58,363 bases of DNA from Bacteroidales bacterium (GTDB lineage Bacteria; Bacteroidota; Bacteroidia; Bacteroidales; Bacteroidaceae), in contig JAUMXY010000013.1 of NCBI GenBank assembly GCA_030528885.1, positions 1 to 58,363 on the forward strand, read 5' to 3'. Position numbers and translations under genes: made by a program. Below, one piece after another: positions 22,074 to 31,122 of the stretch (position 1 is the stretch's first letter; every line of letters begins with the position of its first letter). The notes under the pieces were generated by a model. That model did not search any database. It saw only the letters and a list, made by a program, of their open reading frames with translations, and was not told where the DNA came from.

Positions 22074-23396
22074 TTATTTCCAATAAATATCAGTAAATTC
22101 TTTCTTAATGTTTACTTCTTCCAACTGGAAGTACTTGACGAACAAGCTCCATGTAACGTCCAGCATCTCAGTCGTATCGAGGTTTACGTCTATTGCAAGA
22201 AGTTTTGTCGCATATTCCTTTGCGAAGTCAAGACAACGATTGTCGTAATCTGTAAGGTCGAAACCGTTTTCAAGCTTCGTCTTTGCATTGGCTGCATCAG
22301 AGTAGAGGCGAATAGCTGCATTCATGACCTGAGAATGGTCTTTGCGTGTCTTCTTACCGCTTACCAACTGCTTCAGACGAGAGAGCGAACGGAATGGGTC
22401 AACAATAACTTTTCCCACATCTGAGTCGCGGCGCAAATAGAGCTGACCTTCTGTAATATAACCAGTATTGTCAGGAACTGCATGGGTAATATCTCCACCT
22501 GAAAGTGTTGTCACAGCGATAATTGTGATGGAACCGCCGCCTACGCTTTCTGGGAACTGTACTGCTTTCTCGTAAATCTTTGCCAAGTCTGAATACAGTG
22601 AACCAGGCATGGAGTCCTTAGAAGGAATCTGATCCATACGGTTGCTCACAATAGAAAGTGAGTCAGCATATGAAGTCATGTCTGTCAGCAATACCAGTAC
22701 TGTCTCATGCTTTTCCACCGCAAAATATTCTGCAGCAGTCAACGCCATGTCTGGAATCAGAAGTCTTTCTACAGCAGGGTCTTCTGTGGTGTTCATGAAA
22801 GCGATGATTCTGTCAAGGGCACCTGCATTGGAGAATGTGTTTCTGAAGAAATAATAGTCATCGTTTGTCATACCCATACCGCCAAGGATAATCTTGTCAA
22901 CCTTTGCGCGAAGAGCCACCATAGCCATTACTTCGTTGAACGGTTGGTCTGGATCAGCAAAAAAAGGAATTTTCTGTCCTGACACCAAGGTGTTGTTCAA
23001 GTCAATACCGGCAATACCTGTTGCGATTAGTTCTGAAGGCTGCTTGCGGCGAACGGGATTAACTGAAGGTCCACCAATTTCCACTTCTGTACCTTCAATT
23101 TCGGGTCCTCCGTCAATAGGGTTGCCATAGGCGTTGAAGAAACGTCCAGCAAGTTGGTCGCCAACTTTCAGGGATGGTGCTTTGCCAAGGAATACAACTT
23201 CTGCATTAGTGGGGATTCCACCTGTACCTTCAAACACCTGCAGCGTGACATCGTCGCCTGCAATCTTCACCACCTGAGCCAACTTGCCGTTGATAGTTGC
23301 AAGTTCATCATATCCAACTCCTTTAGCCTTAAGAGAGACTGTAGCCTTTGTGATTTGGCCTATCTTCGTGTATATTTTTTGAAAAGCTGTAGCCAT
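22074..23396 (-). CDS. ntpB: V-type ATPase subunit B (regulatory, non-catalytic)
   Basis: A 440-residue non-catalytic nucleotide-fold subunit alternating with A in the head. Visible are the N-terminal beta-barrel, the segment SGQKIPFFADPDQPFNEVMA in place of a Walker A loop (no GKT), and the conserved LLTDMTSYADSLSIVSNRMDQ region. It starts 5 bases after the end of A, so expression is tightly coupled. It supplies the arginine finger and stabilises A. Confidence 0.95.
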   Translation of the reverse strand: MATAFQKIYTKIGQITKATVSLKAKGVGYDELATINGKLAQVVKIAGDDVTLQVFEGTGGIPTNAEVVFLGKAPSLKVGDQLAGRFFNAYGNPIDGGPEIEGTEVEIGGPSVNPVRRKQPSELIATGIAGIDLNNTLVSGQKIPFFADPDQPFNEVMAMVALRAKVDKIILGGMGMTNDDYYFFRNTFSNAGALDRIIAFMNTTEDPAVERLLIPDMALTAAEYFAVEKHETVLVLLTDMTSYADSLSIVSNRMDQIPSKDSMPGSLYSDLAKIYEKAVQFPESVGGGSITIIAVTTLSGGDITHAVPDNTGYITEGQLYLRRDSDVGKVIVDPFRSLSRLKQLVSGKKTRKDHSQVMNAAIRLYSDAANAKTKLENGFDLTDYDNRCLDFAKEYATKLLAIDVNLDTTEMLDVTWSLFVKYFQLEEVNIKKEFTDIYWK

Positions 23397-23401
23397 AGTC
23401 G

Positions 23402-25144
23402 TTATTCGGCAAGCATTGCCTTTATTTGTGAGACAAATTCATTATACTGCGTACTCTTATATTCAGAGTAGTTCATCTGTTTGCAGAGGTTTATCAGCTT
23501 GCGGAAATAGCTTACGCATTCTAAGAAATCGTCAAACTTATAATCCTTCTCGCAAATTTCTGTTACAAGGTTAAGAATTTCCTCTTGACGTTCAAGAGAT
23601 GTAACTGCGTCAACTTCGTCAAAAGCATCTTGCTGAAGAATGACGAAGTCTATCACTTCAGACTTCCAGAATACCTCATGATAATCCACAGGCACTCCAT
23701 CGTCACCAAGAATGTTGATTTGTTCTGCAATTTCCTTTCCTCGCAACATACGAGTCTTCAAGTCAAGCACTTTAGGAATCCACTTATCGTTGATTTTCTT
23801 GGAGATGTATTCTGCAAACTCTGGATATTCCAAATATTTTGAATAGGAGTCGATTGGATTGACAGCTGGGTAGCGCTTCTTATCGGCACGATCCTGCTCA
23901 AGTCCATAGAAGCAACGCGCAACTTTCTTTGTGTTTTCTGTTACAGGCTCTTTCAAGTTACCACCTGCTGGAGAAACAGTTCCGATGAATGTAATAGAAC
24001 CGACCTCTCCATTGTTCAGATAAACATATCCTGCACGTCCATAGAAGTTACTGATGAGCGCACCCAAGTCCATTGGGAATGCATCTGGTCCTGGGAGTTC
24101 TTCCATGCGGTTGGACATCTCGCGAAGCGCCTGAGCCCAACGTGAAGTGGAGTCAGCCATCAGCAACACACGAAGTCCCATAGAACGGTAGTATTCAGCC
24201 ATAGTCATGGCTGTGTATACAGATGCTTCACGAGCTGCTACAGGCATGTTTGAAGTGTTGGCGATGATGATGGTGCGTTCCATCAGCTTTCTTCCTGTGT
24301 GAGGGTCAACCAGCTCTGGGAACTCTGTGAAGATTTCCACAACCTCGTTTGCACGTTCACCGCAAGCGGCAATAATCACGATGTCAGCTTCAGCTTGTTT
24401 AGATATAGCATGCTGGAGCACAGTCTTGCCTGTTCCAAAAGGACCAGGGATAAATCCTGTTCCACCTTCTACAATCGGGTTGAACGTGTCAATAGTACGT
24501 ACACCTGTTTCAAGCAGCTTGAATGGGCGTGGTTTTTCTTTATAGTTCGTCATGGCGAACTTAACAGGCCAACGCTGCACCATGTCAACTTTTATTTCTG
24601 TTCCATCGGACAGCACCAGTTCGGCTATCACATCATGTATCTTATACTTTCCTGCAGGTACGATACTCTTGATTGTAGCCTTTCCTTCCATCTGGAATGG
24701 AGCCATAATCTTGAGCTTCTGTGAGTTTTCAATCACTTCGCCTAACCAAGCAGAGTTTTCAACCACGTCACCAGCCTTTGCGATTGGGGTGAAATCCCAT
24801 TCGCGCTCAGCATCGAGCGGCTCTGTATATTGTCCGCGCTTGAGGAAGACGCCGTCCATCTTGTCGAGGTCGTTCTGAAGACCATCATAATTCTTTGAAA
24901 GCATGCCAGGACCAAGCTGCACCTCAAGCATGTGCTCTGTAAATTCTGCGGGTGCGCCTACTTTCAATCCGCGTGTGCTTTCAAACACTTGGACGTAAAC
25001 ATCGCTGCCGACTACCTTTATGACCTCGCTCATCAATTTGTCGCCACCTGTCTCGATATAGCAGATTTCACCTTGCTTTACAGGACCGTCGACGGAGAGC
25101 GTCACCATGTTGGCTATAACGCCACGAACTGTTCCTTTTGTCAT
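23402..25144 (-). CDS. ntpA: V-type ATPase catalytic subunit A
   Basis: The 580-residue catalytic subunit that hydrolyses or makes ATP. It has an N-terminal barrel, the bulge insertion diagnostic of V/A-type A subunits (about 90-200), Walker A GPFGTGKT (234-241, Lys240), a Walker B-like region VLLMADSTSRWAQALREMSN, and a helical C-terminal domain. It follows the DUF2764 gene after 11 bases. It belongs to the bacterial V-type group shared with spirochaetes and chlamydiae, judged by gene order. Confidence 0.96.
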   Translation of the reverse strand: MTKGTVRGVIANMVTLSVDGPVKQGEICYIETGGDKLMSEVIKVVGSDVYVQVFESTRGLKVGAPAEFTEHMLEVQLGPGMLSKNYDGLQNDLDKMDGVFLKRGQYTEPLDAEREWDFTPIAKAGDVVENSAWLGEVIENSQKLKIMAPFQMEGKATIKSIVPAGKYKIHDVIAELVLSDGTEIKVDMVQRWPVKFAMTNYKEKPRPFKLLETGVRTIDTFNPIVEGGTGFIPGPFGTGKTVLQHAISKQAEADIVIIAACGERANEVVEIFTEFPELVDPHTGRKLMERTIIIANTSNMPVAAREASVYTAMTMAEYYRSMGLRVLLMADSTSRWAQALREMSNRMEELPGPDAFPMDLGALISNFYGRAGYVYLNNGEVGSITFIGTVSPAGGNLKEPVTENTKKVARCFYGLEQDRADKKRYPAVNPIDSYSKYLEYPEFAEYISKKINDKWIPKVLDLKTRMLRGKEIAEQINILGDDGVPVDYHEVFWKSEVIDFVILQQDAFDEVDAVTSLERQEEILNLVTEICEKDYKFDDFLECVSYFRKLINLCKQMNYSEYKSTQYNEFVSQIKAMLAE

Positions 25145-25155
25145 ATCTCTATTTT

Positions 25156-26046
25156 TTATTTTTCTGATTTATTGTAACCAGCCTCACTCTTGTTGTAAGG
25201 TGAAACTGCTTGAAACTCTTGAGGGACACGTGCTTCGCCACGAAGATTCTCGATGATTTGCCTGAAAGTCTCCTGCCCCGTCTCCACGTCAAGCTTATCC
25301 CAACGCTCCAGCATGTTCAGCTTGCACAGGTAAGCGAACACAGCATCTATTGAGAAGATGTTGAAGAAGGTGTTTTCTTCGAGCCATTGCCATTTAAGCA
25401 CATCAATCCTCTTTTCTTTTTCAACAGGGTCTTCGCATTCGACAATCCTCATCAAATCCTGCACATAATCATATTCCGCTGTCAAGTTGAAATCCTTGGT
25501 GTTGTTCGTGAGAATCATCTCTGTCACTTCATTGCTTCCTTGGATGTGGTTTGACACATTCCATCCATTCTTGCGTGCAAGGAAAGCTGTCAGGATGTTA
25601 GTGATGTCGAGGTTCAGCTTATACCACTGGCGCACCATTTTGCTGGGGCAAGTCTTTATGGCGTATTGATAGAATTGGTACAGGATTTCGTCCTCTGGAA
25701 AGAATCCTTCCTTACCATTATTATATGTGTAGCTGCGAACGAACTCACTCATGAAGGCAGGATAGCGATGGACATTGAAGTTCATTTCTTTGGCAGAAGT
25801 AATCAGGTCGACATACTGTTCCATGGTGAAGTTTCCGTCATTGGAGATTTCCGCATTCGGATTCTTCAACAGCTTGACCACATTGGCACAGTCGTTTTGT
25901 AGGAAGAAATAAAACACGATGCTTTTGTCTTTATCGGACAAAGACAGCTCCAGCTCTTCCCTCAATTCAGGAATGCCGACCTCCATCTTGGTGTCTTCAA
26001 GATTGATGTCTGGCAAACCGGACATTAAACAATAGTAATTACCCAT
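25156..26046 (-). CDS. DUF2764 protein, V-ATPase operon component
   Basis: A 296-residue mostly helical soluble protein beginning MGNYYCLMSGLPDI, the characteristic DUF2764 N-terminus. The family occurs in V-ATPase operons between E and A in Bacteroidota, chlamydiae and spirochaetes. No gene for subunit C (the d-type funnel linking shaft to rotor) is present in this operon, so DUF2764 is the obvious candidate to fill that place; this is inference from context and helical make-up. It starts 54 bases after the end of E. The C-terminus has a short acidic/polar tail (YNKSEAGYNKSEK) with a small internal repeat. Confidence 0.88.
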   Translation of the reverse strand: MGNYYCLMSGLPDINLEDTKMEVGIPELREELELSLSDKDKSIVFYFFLQNDCANVVKLLKNPNAEISNDGNFTMEQYVDLITSAKEMNFNVHRYPAFMSEFVRSYTYNNGKEGFFPEDEILYQFYQYAIKTCPSKMVRQWYKLNLDITNILTAFLARKNGWNVSNHIQGSNEVTEMILTNNTKDFNLTAEYDYVQDLMRIVECEDPVEKEKRIDVLKWQWLEENTFFNIFSIDAVFAYLCKLNMLERWDKLDVETGQETFRQIIENLRGEARVPQEFQAVSPYNKSEAGYNKSEK

Positions 26047-26100
26047 TATAATTGTTTTTCATAAGATTCACCTCTTGCGATGAACCATTGAACAACCTTG

Positions 26101-26691
26101 TTAGAATATCATCTCCACCAACTGTGGGCGCAGGAACTTCTTGAAGAATTCTTCAAATTCAGCCTCCCCAAAGTTCACCTTGTATGAGCCGTCGGCTGGC
26201 TGGATTGTGAAAAGGGTCTTTTGTCCGTTCACTTCCTCAATCTTCACGCCGTTGTCGAGCAACGCCTTGGCTTTCTTGGCGAAGAGAGCCTTCAGGCCTT
26301 CTGCATCAGCTGTTGAAATGACGATTTCCTCGCCAGCACCCCACTTTTCTGCAAGCTTCAAGACAAACTCATTCATGAAGTCCTTGTCGCCAGCAATTTC
26401 AACAGAGGCCTCCTTAACAATCTTGTCGCCGATGACGTTGGCCACCTCGCTCTTCAGCGCGTTGATTGTCTGAGCTGCATACATCTTAATCTCGCTCTTC
26501 GTGTTATCCTCCAAACCTTTAGCGCTCTTCTGAGCCGACAGTTTGATTTCTTCAGCTTCAGCTTTTGCATCAGCAATAATCTGAGCTGCTTTTTCATTGG
26601 CTGCTGCGATGATTTTCTCTGCCTCAGCATTGCCCTTCTCCACTCCATCTTTCAGGAGTTTCTCTGTCAGTTCTTGAATCTTATTTTCCAT
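26101..26691 (-). CDS. ntpE: V-type ATPase subunit E (peripheral stalk)
   Basis: A 196-residue peripheral-stalk subunit and the first gene of the operon. The N-terminal two fifths is a long charged helix (KIQELTEKLLKDGVEKGNAE onward to about 85, rich in Ala/Glu/Lys) that makes the stalk coiled coil; the C-terminal alpha/beta domain (about 100-190) caps the head. A separate G/H partner gene is not seen; E may pair with a protein encoded elsewhere. The upstream region has only an imperfect -7 box (TTAATTTG at 26723-26730). Confidence 0.88.
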   Translation of the reverse strand: MENKIQELTEKLLKDGVEKGNAEAEKIIAAANEKAAQIIADAKAEAEEIKLSAQKSAKGLEDNTKSEIKMYAAQTINALKSEVANVIGDKIVKEASVEIAGDKDFMNEFVLKLAEKWGAGEEIVISTADAEGLKALFAKKAKALLDNGVKIEEVNGQKTLFTIQPADGSYKVNFGEAEFEEFFKKFLRPQLVEMIF

Positions 26692-27006
26692 ATAATATCT
26701 GATGTTAGTATATATTACATTGCAAATTAACGATTTTTTTTCCGAAAATCCAACTCGCTCTGAATTTATTTCTCGAAAATAATCTTAAAAAGACGAGATT
26801 TTATAAGGTTTTAACTATACAAGAGTACAACAAAGAAGCCTTTTCCTCTCTAAACCATCGAAGGGATGGGAGAAACGCCCCTGTTTGACATCCATTCAGC
26901 CAACATCAGAAACAGGCTTTGTAATTGTCAAAATGAAGCAATTGTAGATGGATTTTCATTAATTTGTTGTATCTTTGCATCGAAGAAACAAACCTCATTT
27001 GAGCAC
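26692..27006. other. Divergent promoter region between V-ATPase and M15 genes
   Basis: 315 bases without a gene. It holds the imperfect minus-strand -7 box for the ATPase operon and a plus-strand TATCTTTG for the M15 gene. No repeat array is seen. Confidence 0.55.
26970..26977 (+). promoter_or_regulatory. -7 box of the M15 peptidase/fur operon
   Basis: TATCTTTG, about 30 bases before the start at 27007; no good -33 TTTG at the usual distance. Its place inside a longer open frame argues for the start at 27007. Confidence 0.6.
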
Positions 27007-27729
27007 ATGAAGAAGAGAATGCTTTTGCTATCCGTCCTCGCCATTGCCTTTTATTCATTCAGCACAGCTTCGAGCGACTTAGAGAAGCTGCACGAGTGGA
27101 CACCTGCGGCAATAGTCAGCGATGCGGCAGTCGATGCTTACGGCATTGACTCTTGTTTCCAAGCATATCCCATCACAGACGACATCTTCGACAGAATGTA
27201 CGCTAAATCGTACAAAGAGAACAGCACGCAACCCCGTTCTTCACTGCGCTATCTGCGGGTGCTTCATCGCAACGCGGAGGGTAAGACTCAGTTGGGAGAA
27301 ATTGTCTGCAATCAAGCCATTGCAGCAGACCTGCTCAGCATTTTCCGCAAACTGTACGATGCAGCATATCCCATAGAACGCATCACACTTATCGACGACT
27401 ATAATGCAGATGACGAAACGTCTATGCGTGCCAACAACACCTCTTGCTTCAATTTCCGTGCCATCTCCGGCTCCACCAAACTCTCTAAGCACTCGCAAGG
27501 ACTTGCCATTGACATCAACCCTCTGTACAACCCCTGCATTCATCTGAAAAGCGGAAAGGTGGAACCTTCAACAGGAAAGCCCTACGCAAACAATCGCGAG
27601 AACCTGCGCAATACAAAACTGCCCATCATTGACACCCGAGACCTTTGCTACAGGCTCTTCGTTCAGCAAGGCTTCAAATGGGGAGGTGCTTGGCGGACGA
27701 TTAAAGATTATCAGCATTTCGAGAAATGA
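27007..27729 (+). CDS. M15-family D-Ala-D-Ala carboxypeptidase-like metallopeptidase
   Basis: A 240-residue exported zinc peptidase acting on peptidoglycan peptides. After a short signal peptide (about 1-22) the fold carries the M15 zinc site: His162 and Asp169 in SKHSQGLAIDINP (SxHxxGxAxD) and the final His237 in KDYQHFE, with WGGAW before it. The SLRYLRV and YNADDETSMRANN segments are usual for the VanY/CwlK-like subgroup. Its stop overlaps the Fur-family gene start by 4 bases (ATGA), an unexpected pairing of wall peptidase and metal regulator that suggests simple co-transcription. Confidence 0.88.
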   Translation: MKKRMLLLSVLAIAFYSFSTASSDLEKLHEWTPAAIVSDAAVDAYGIDSCFQAYPITDDIFDRMYAKSYKENSTQPRSSLRYLRVLHRNAEGKTQLGEIVCNQAIAADLLSIFRKLYDAAYPIERITLIDDYNADDETSMRANNTSCFNFRAISGSTKLSKHSQGLAIDINPLYNPCIHLKSGKVEPSTGKPYANNRENLRNTKLPIIDTRDLCYRLFVQQGFKWGGAWRTIKDYQHFEK

Positions 27730-28145
27730 GTCAAAACATGGGAACAGACACGGAGAAAAAACTTTTCCAACACAACATACGCCCAACGGCCGTCCGGATT
27801 CTCGTCTATCGGGCCATCCAAGGGCGCTCGGGAGCCTTTTCGCTTGCCGACGTGGAAAACTGGCTGCCAGACATGGAACGTTCCAGCATATTCCGCACCC
27901 TGCGTCTATTTGCCGAAAAGAAGGTGCTTCACGAGATAGACGACGGCTCTGGCTGCTGCAAATATTGTGTCTGCCGATGCCATGGACATTCTCACCTCAA
28001 CCATATCCACTTTGCTTGTACCCTGTGCGGCCACACCTATTGCCTCGAAGACAACACCATCCCTGCCATCAATCTTCCAGACGGGTTTGTTGCCCACGAG
28101 ACAGAGTATATCGTCAAAGGCATCTGCCCCAAATGCAATCGATGA
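27726..28145 (+). CDS. Fur-family metalloregulator
   Basis: A 139-residue transcription regulator. The N-terminal winged helix (about 10-80, with RPTAVRILVYRAIQG and SIFRTLRLFAEKKVLHEI) binds DNA; the C-terminal domain has a His-rich metal site (CRCHGHSHLNHIHF) and two CxxC pairs (CTLC and CPKC) for the structural zinc. The His-rich stretch with extra Cys is closer to Zur/PerR-like members than classical Fur, but subtype cannot be settled. It is translationally coupled to the M15 gene. Met5 is an alternative start. Confidence 0.88.
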   Translation: MSQNMGTDTEKKLFQHNIRPTAVRILVYRAIQGRSGAFSLADVENWLPDMERSSIFRTLRLFAEKKVLHEIDDGSGCCKYCVCRCHGHSHLNHIHFACTLCGHTYCLEDNTIPAINLPDGFVAHETEYIVKGICPKCNR

Positions 28146-28166
28146 AAGGCACGCTGCCTCACACAT

Positions 28167-28270
28167 GATACACCCTCTACCTGAATTTACTCACACCGCC
28201 TATCGAAATTTAGATACACCCTGTACCTAAATTTGCGTACGCCCTGTTCCTATTATTATGGACACGGCCT
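28167..28270. repeat. 23-bp tandem array, ACACCCTGTGCC family, locus 1
   Basis: The anchor ACACC (or ACGCC/ACACG) recurs at 28170, 28193, 28216, 28239 and 28262, always 23 bp apart. Alternate units are most alike: 28167-28190 and 28213-28236 agree at 21 of 24 positions, giving a 46-bp higher-order period. 28237-28269 resembles 43427-43459. It lies downstream of the Fur gene in a convergent gap. Confidence 0.8.
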
Positions 28271-28353
28271 TTTTCTTGTACAATCCACGCAAGGTCATTC
28301 TGAGAGGTTCTCACCACCCTCCTCTTTACTTCTTTTGCCAAGAGCAACAAGAA

Positions 28354-28387
28354 GAGCCGCCTGCAATAAACGAATTACAAGCGGCTC
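28354..28387. terminator. GAGCCGC/GCGGCTC hairpin near the dapA 3' side
   Basis: A 7-bp GC-rich stem (28354-28360 with 28381-28387), about 110 bases past the dapA stop, without a T run. It is a weak terminator candidate for the minus strand. Confidence 0.35.
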
Positions 28388-28493
28388 GCAAGAGTCATAT
28401 CTTATTGAATGATGAATGGCGAAGAACTGTCTTGGCAAACAAGTGCCTTCATCTCGCCAAACTACATAAAGCGAGACCATAAAACAGAATATC

Positions 28494-29396
28494 TTAGCAC
28501 TTAATATTCAATTCCTTAATAATAGCAGAAATCTTCTCCATTGTTGAGATTCGAGAAGGAACGAGCGGCAAGCGGAGCTCGTTCTCAATGAGACCCATGG
28601 CATGAAGCATCGCTTTTACACCAGCAGGATTGCCATCTACGAAAAGAAGTTTGAACAGTTCTGTGAATTTGTGATGGATAACCAACGCGTTAGGGTAATC
28701 TCCATTCAGAGCGAGACGAACCATTCGGCTGAACTCCTTAGGCAAAGCGTTTCCAATAACGGAGATGACGCCAACAGCACCTAATGTGATGAGCGGGAAA
28801 GTGATGCCGTCATCGCCAGAAATCACATCAAAGTTCTTCGGCTTGTTCTTGATGATGTCATCTATCTGGGTAAAATTGCCGGAAGCCTCCTTAATGGCAA
28901 CGATGTTCTCACATTCGTTGGCAAGGCGAAGGGTTGTTTCTGCTGTCATGTTGACACCAACACGACCTGGGACGTTGTAAAGGACAACAGACAGATTGCG
29001 GCTTGCTGCAGCAGCGGCTACAGCCTTGAAATGCTGGTAAAGCCCCTCTTGAGAAGGCTTGTTATAATAAGGACAAACAGACAATATGCCGTCAACTCCA
29101 TCAAAATCGCCAGTCTTTATCTGCTCTACAACAGCTGCCGTATTGTTTCCTCCGCATCCCATCAGAACTGGGATTTGGCCGTTGACTTTCTCTACAGCAA
29201 GTTCTTTGACCTTTTGGCGCTCTTCTGCCGAAAGTGTTGGAGTTTCGGCTGTGGTGCCAAGGATGCAGAGAAAATCAACTCCGTTTGAAAGCTGAAAATC
29301 TAACAATCGACGGAGTGACGTAAAATCAACATCTCCCTCTTTGGTGAAAGGAGTGACAAGTGCAACGCCTAATCCTTTGAATTTATTATGTACCAT
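28494..29396 (-). CDS. dapA: 4-hydroxy-tetrahydrodipicolinate synthase
   Basis: A 300-residue class I aldolase condensing pyruvate with aspartate semialdehyde, the first committed step to diaminopimelate and lysine. The Schiff-base lysine is Lys169 in VAIKEASGN, with Tyr140 (YNVPGRVG) and the Thr48-Thr49 pair (LGTTAETPT) of the proton relay. In the usual GTTGE motif the Gly is replaced by Ala (GTTAE). It has its own promoter overlapping the end of the upstream TPR gene, so it can be expressed apart from glnS. Confidence 0.95.
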   Translation of the reverse strand: MVHNKFKGLGVALVTPFTKEGDVDFTSLRRLLDFQLSNGVDFLCILGTTAETPTLSAEERQKVKELAVEKVNGQIPVLMGCGGNNTAAVVEQIKTGDFDGVDGILSVCPYYNKPSQEGLYQHFKAVAAAAASRNLSVVLYNVPGRVGVNMTAETTLRLANECENIVAIKEASGNFTQIDDIIKNKPKNFDVISGDDGITFPLITLGAVGVISVIGNALPKEFSRMVRLALNGDYPNALVIHHKFTELFKLLFVDGNPAGVKAMLHAMGLIENELRLPLVPSRISTMEKISAIIKELNIKC

Positions 29397-29500
29397 ATAA
29401 TATGATGAAAACGTTTTATTTGAGCTCTGCCTGAGATTTCAAGTTGCCCTTTTCTCAAATTCAGCATCAAAAGAGAGCCCGTGTCTTTTTAATTCAAATG

Positions 29501-29530
29501 CAAAGTTACGAAAATCCTTTAATATACAAA
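29501..29530 (-). promoter_or_regulatory. dapA promoter overlapping the TPR gene end
   Basis: On the minus strand TTTG (29527-29530), 18 bases, TAACTTTG (29501-29508). It lies across the last codons of the TPR gene (ending 29506) and about 105 bases before dapA. Confidence 0.7.
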
Positions 29531-31110
29531 TTTTCTTTCTTGAATTTCTTTGACAACACATCAATTTCCCCCTCTGCATAGTCATACCACTGGCTGACTG
29601 GCATGTTTGCAGGGAAATAGCCATGATAAACTTTCTGAACAAGGTCGGGACATTCTTGGCATGCAATCTTGAAGTTCAAGAGAAAAAGTTCCTTTTTCCC
29701 AGTCTTAAGATAAGCCACAGATTTGGCGGCAGAGAGATTGCGGGCAAACGGGCTTTGGCTTTGAGTGGCAATCTTGCTAACTGCATTGAGCACTTCAAGC
29801 GCAAACTCATCAAAATCATTCAGCACAAATGTCAAAGCGATATCCAAACCCATCATGACTTGGTCTTTTGCGTACATCAGCGCATGGGCAAAATTGCGCG
29901 ACGCTTCGTCATAAGTCTCTAAAGCCAAGAGATTGACGCCTATCATGAAATAAGCTTCCGCATATTCTTTGTTTTCCTCTAATATGCTTTTGAATGCCTG
30001 AACGCTTTCTTTGTAATAGGCGTGGTGGTAGAACATGTCACCGATATCCGTATACACCCTTTCGCAGAGCTCCAAGAAATCATCAGGCCGTGTAGACGAA
30101 CCAAGCAAATCCAAGTCAGAATTAGCATACGAGTTCTTTTCCTCCTGTCTTTTCGCGTCAAAAAGAGCCTGCAAGCCTAAAAGAATCTGAACAGCTTCCT
30201 TCTCCTGGCCCTCAAGGAACAAGGCCTCAGCATAAGGAATAGATTGCACAGGGTCTCCACCTCTCTCCAAGTATTCCTTGAACACAGGTTTCGAGGCAAG
30301 CTTTTCGCCCATGGAATTTAAAGCGTGCGCTTTCGTCAAAATCGTATCCATATCCCCCGGCTCTACAGCCAAAGCAAAGTCGCAAGCCTCAATCGCTTGG
30401 TCGTAACGCTCCAGCATATAGTATGCCAATGCAAGATTCGACCATCCCTTCTTCAGGTATGGTTGCTCTTCCAGCACTTGCGTAAGCACTTCACACATAA
30501 GATCAGCCAATTCATGCTCACGGCAAATGTCTGCCAAATGAATGTCGGATTCAAACTTTCCCAGTGGCGAGAACTTGTCAATATATTCTCTAATCCAGCG
30601 ACGCGTCAGGTCGACGTTCCAATCTTTCGTGCCGGTTGTACTATTGACGCCACGCAATTCAGCCATGGAAGTGATGATGTGGATGTAGTTTTCCCTTTGA
30701 TGCTCTTCTGAAGGGGTCAACCGGTTATCCATCTCCATCCATTCCCTCCACAGCTTTTCCGCTTTTATGTCATTCCTATATCTGGCATACTGAATCTGAG
30801 CAATCTGATATTTAACATCGGAGTTTTCGGGGTCTAATAAAGAGAGAACCTCTTCCGCCTCTTTATACATCCGTTGCAGTATATAGGCAGCGCTTTGCAC
30901 CACAAGGATGCTATCGTCATTGGGATGGATAGAAAGCCCCATGTCTAAAGCCTCTATAGCCTTGTCGAATTTGTCAACAGTCAGATAATAATCTGCGATG
31001 TCGGCAAAATCGTCAGCATCAAGATAGACACTTTTCTCTTTATCTTTCCGCTGCTCATACGCTGTCAGTATGTTTCTAAACTCTTTTGACTGAAAATAGT
31101 CTCTAGGCAT
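29506..31110 (-). CDS. Tetratricopeptide repeat protein
   Basis: A 534-residue cytosolic protein, helical throughout, with many TPR units (for example YYLTVDKFDKAIEALDMGLS at about 52, NLALAYYMLERYDQAIEACD at about 227, and MIGVNLLALETYDEASRNFA at about 388). It has no signal peptide or enzymatic domain. It begins 12 bases after glnS and is thus the second gene of a glnS-TPR transcript. Large TPR proteins of this kind are common and mostly uncharacterised in Bacteroidales; a partner cannot be named. Confidence 0.82.
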   Translation of the reverse strand: MPRDYFQSKEFRNILTAYEQRKDKEKSVYLDADDFADIADYYLTVDKFDKAIEALDMGLSIHPNDDSILVVQSAAYILQRMYKEAEEVLSLLDPENSDVKYQIAQIQYARYRNDIKAEKLWREWMEMDNRLTPSEEHQRENYIHIITSMAELRGVNSTTGTKDWNVDLTRRWIREYIDKFSPLGKFESDIHLADICREHELADLMCEVLTQVLEEQPYLKKGWSNLALAYYMLERYDQAIEACDFALAVEPGDMDTILTKAHALNSMGEKLASKPVFKEYLERGGDPVQSIPYAEALFLEGQEKEAVQILLGLQALFDAKRQEEKNSYANSDLDLLGSSTRPDDFLELCERVYTDIGDMFYHHAYYKESVQAFKSILEENKEYAEAYFMIGVNLLALETYDEASRNFAHALMYAKDQVMMGLDIALTFVLNDFDEFALEVLNAVSKIATQSQSPFARNLSAAKSVAYLKTGKKELFLLNFKIACQECPDLVQKVYHGYFPANMPVSQWYDYAEGEIDVLSKKFKKENLYIKGFS

Positions 31111-31122
31111 AGCGGGAACAGG

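Noticed and set aside
27726-28145. Naming the Fur-family gene zur or perR
   Set aside because: The His/Cys-rich metal site is suggestive, but subtype cannot be assigned from sequence alone and the neighbourhood gives no metal-uptake gene.
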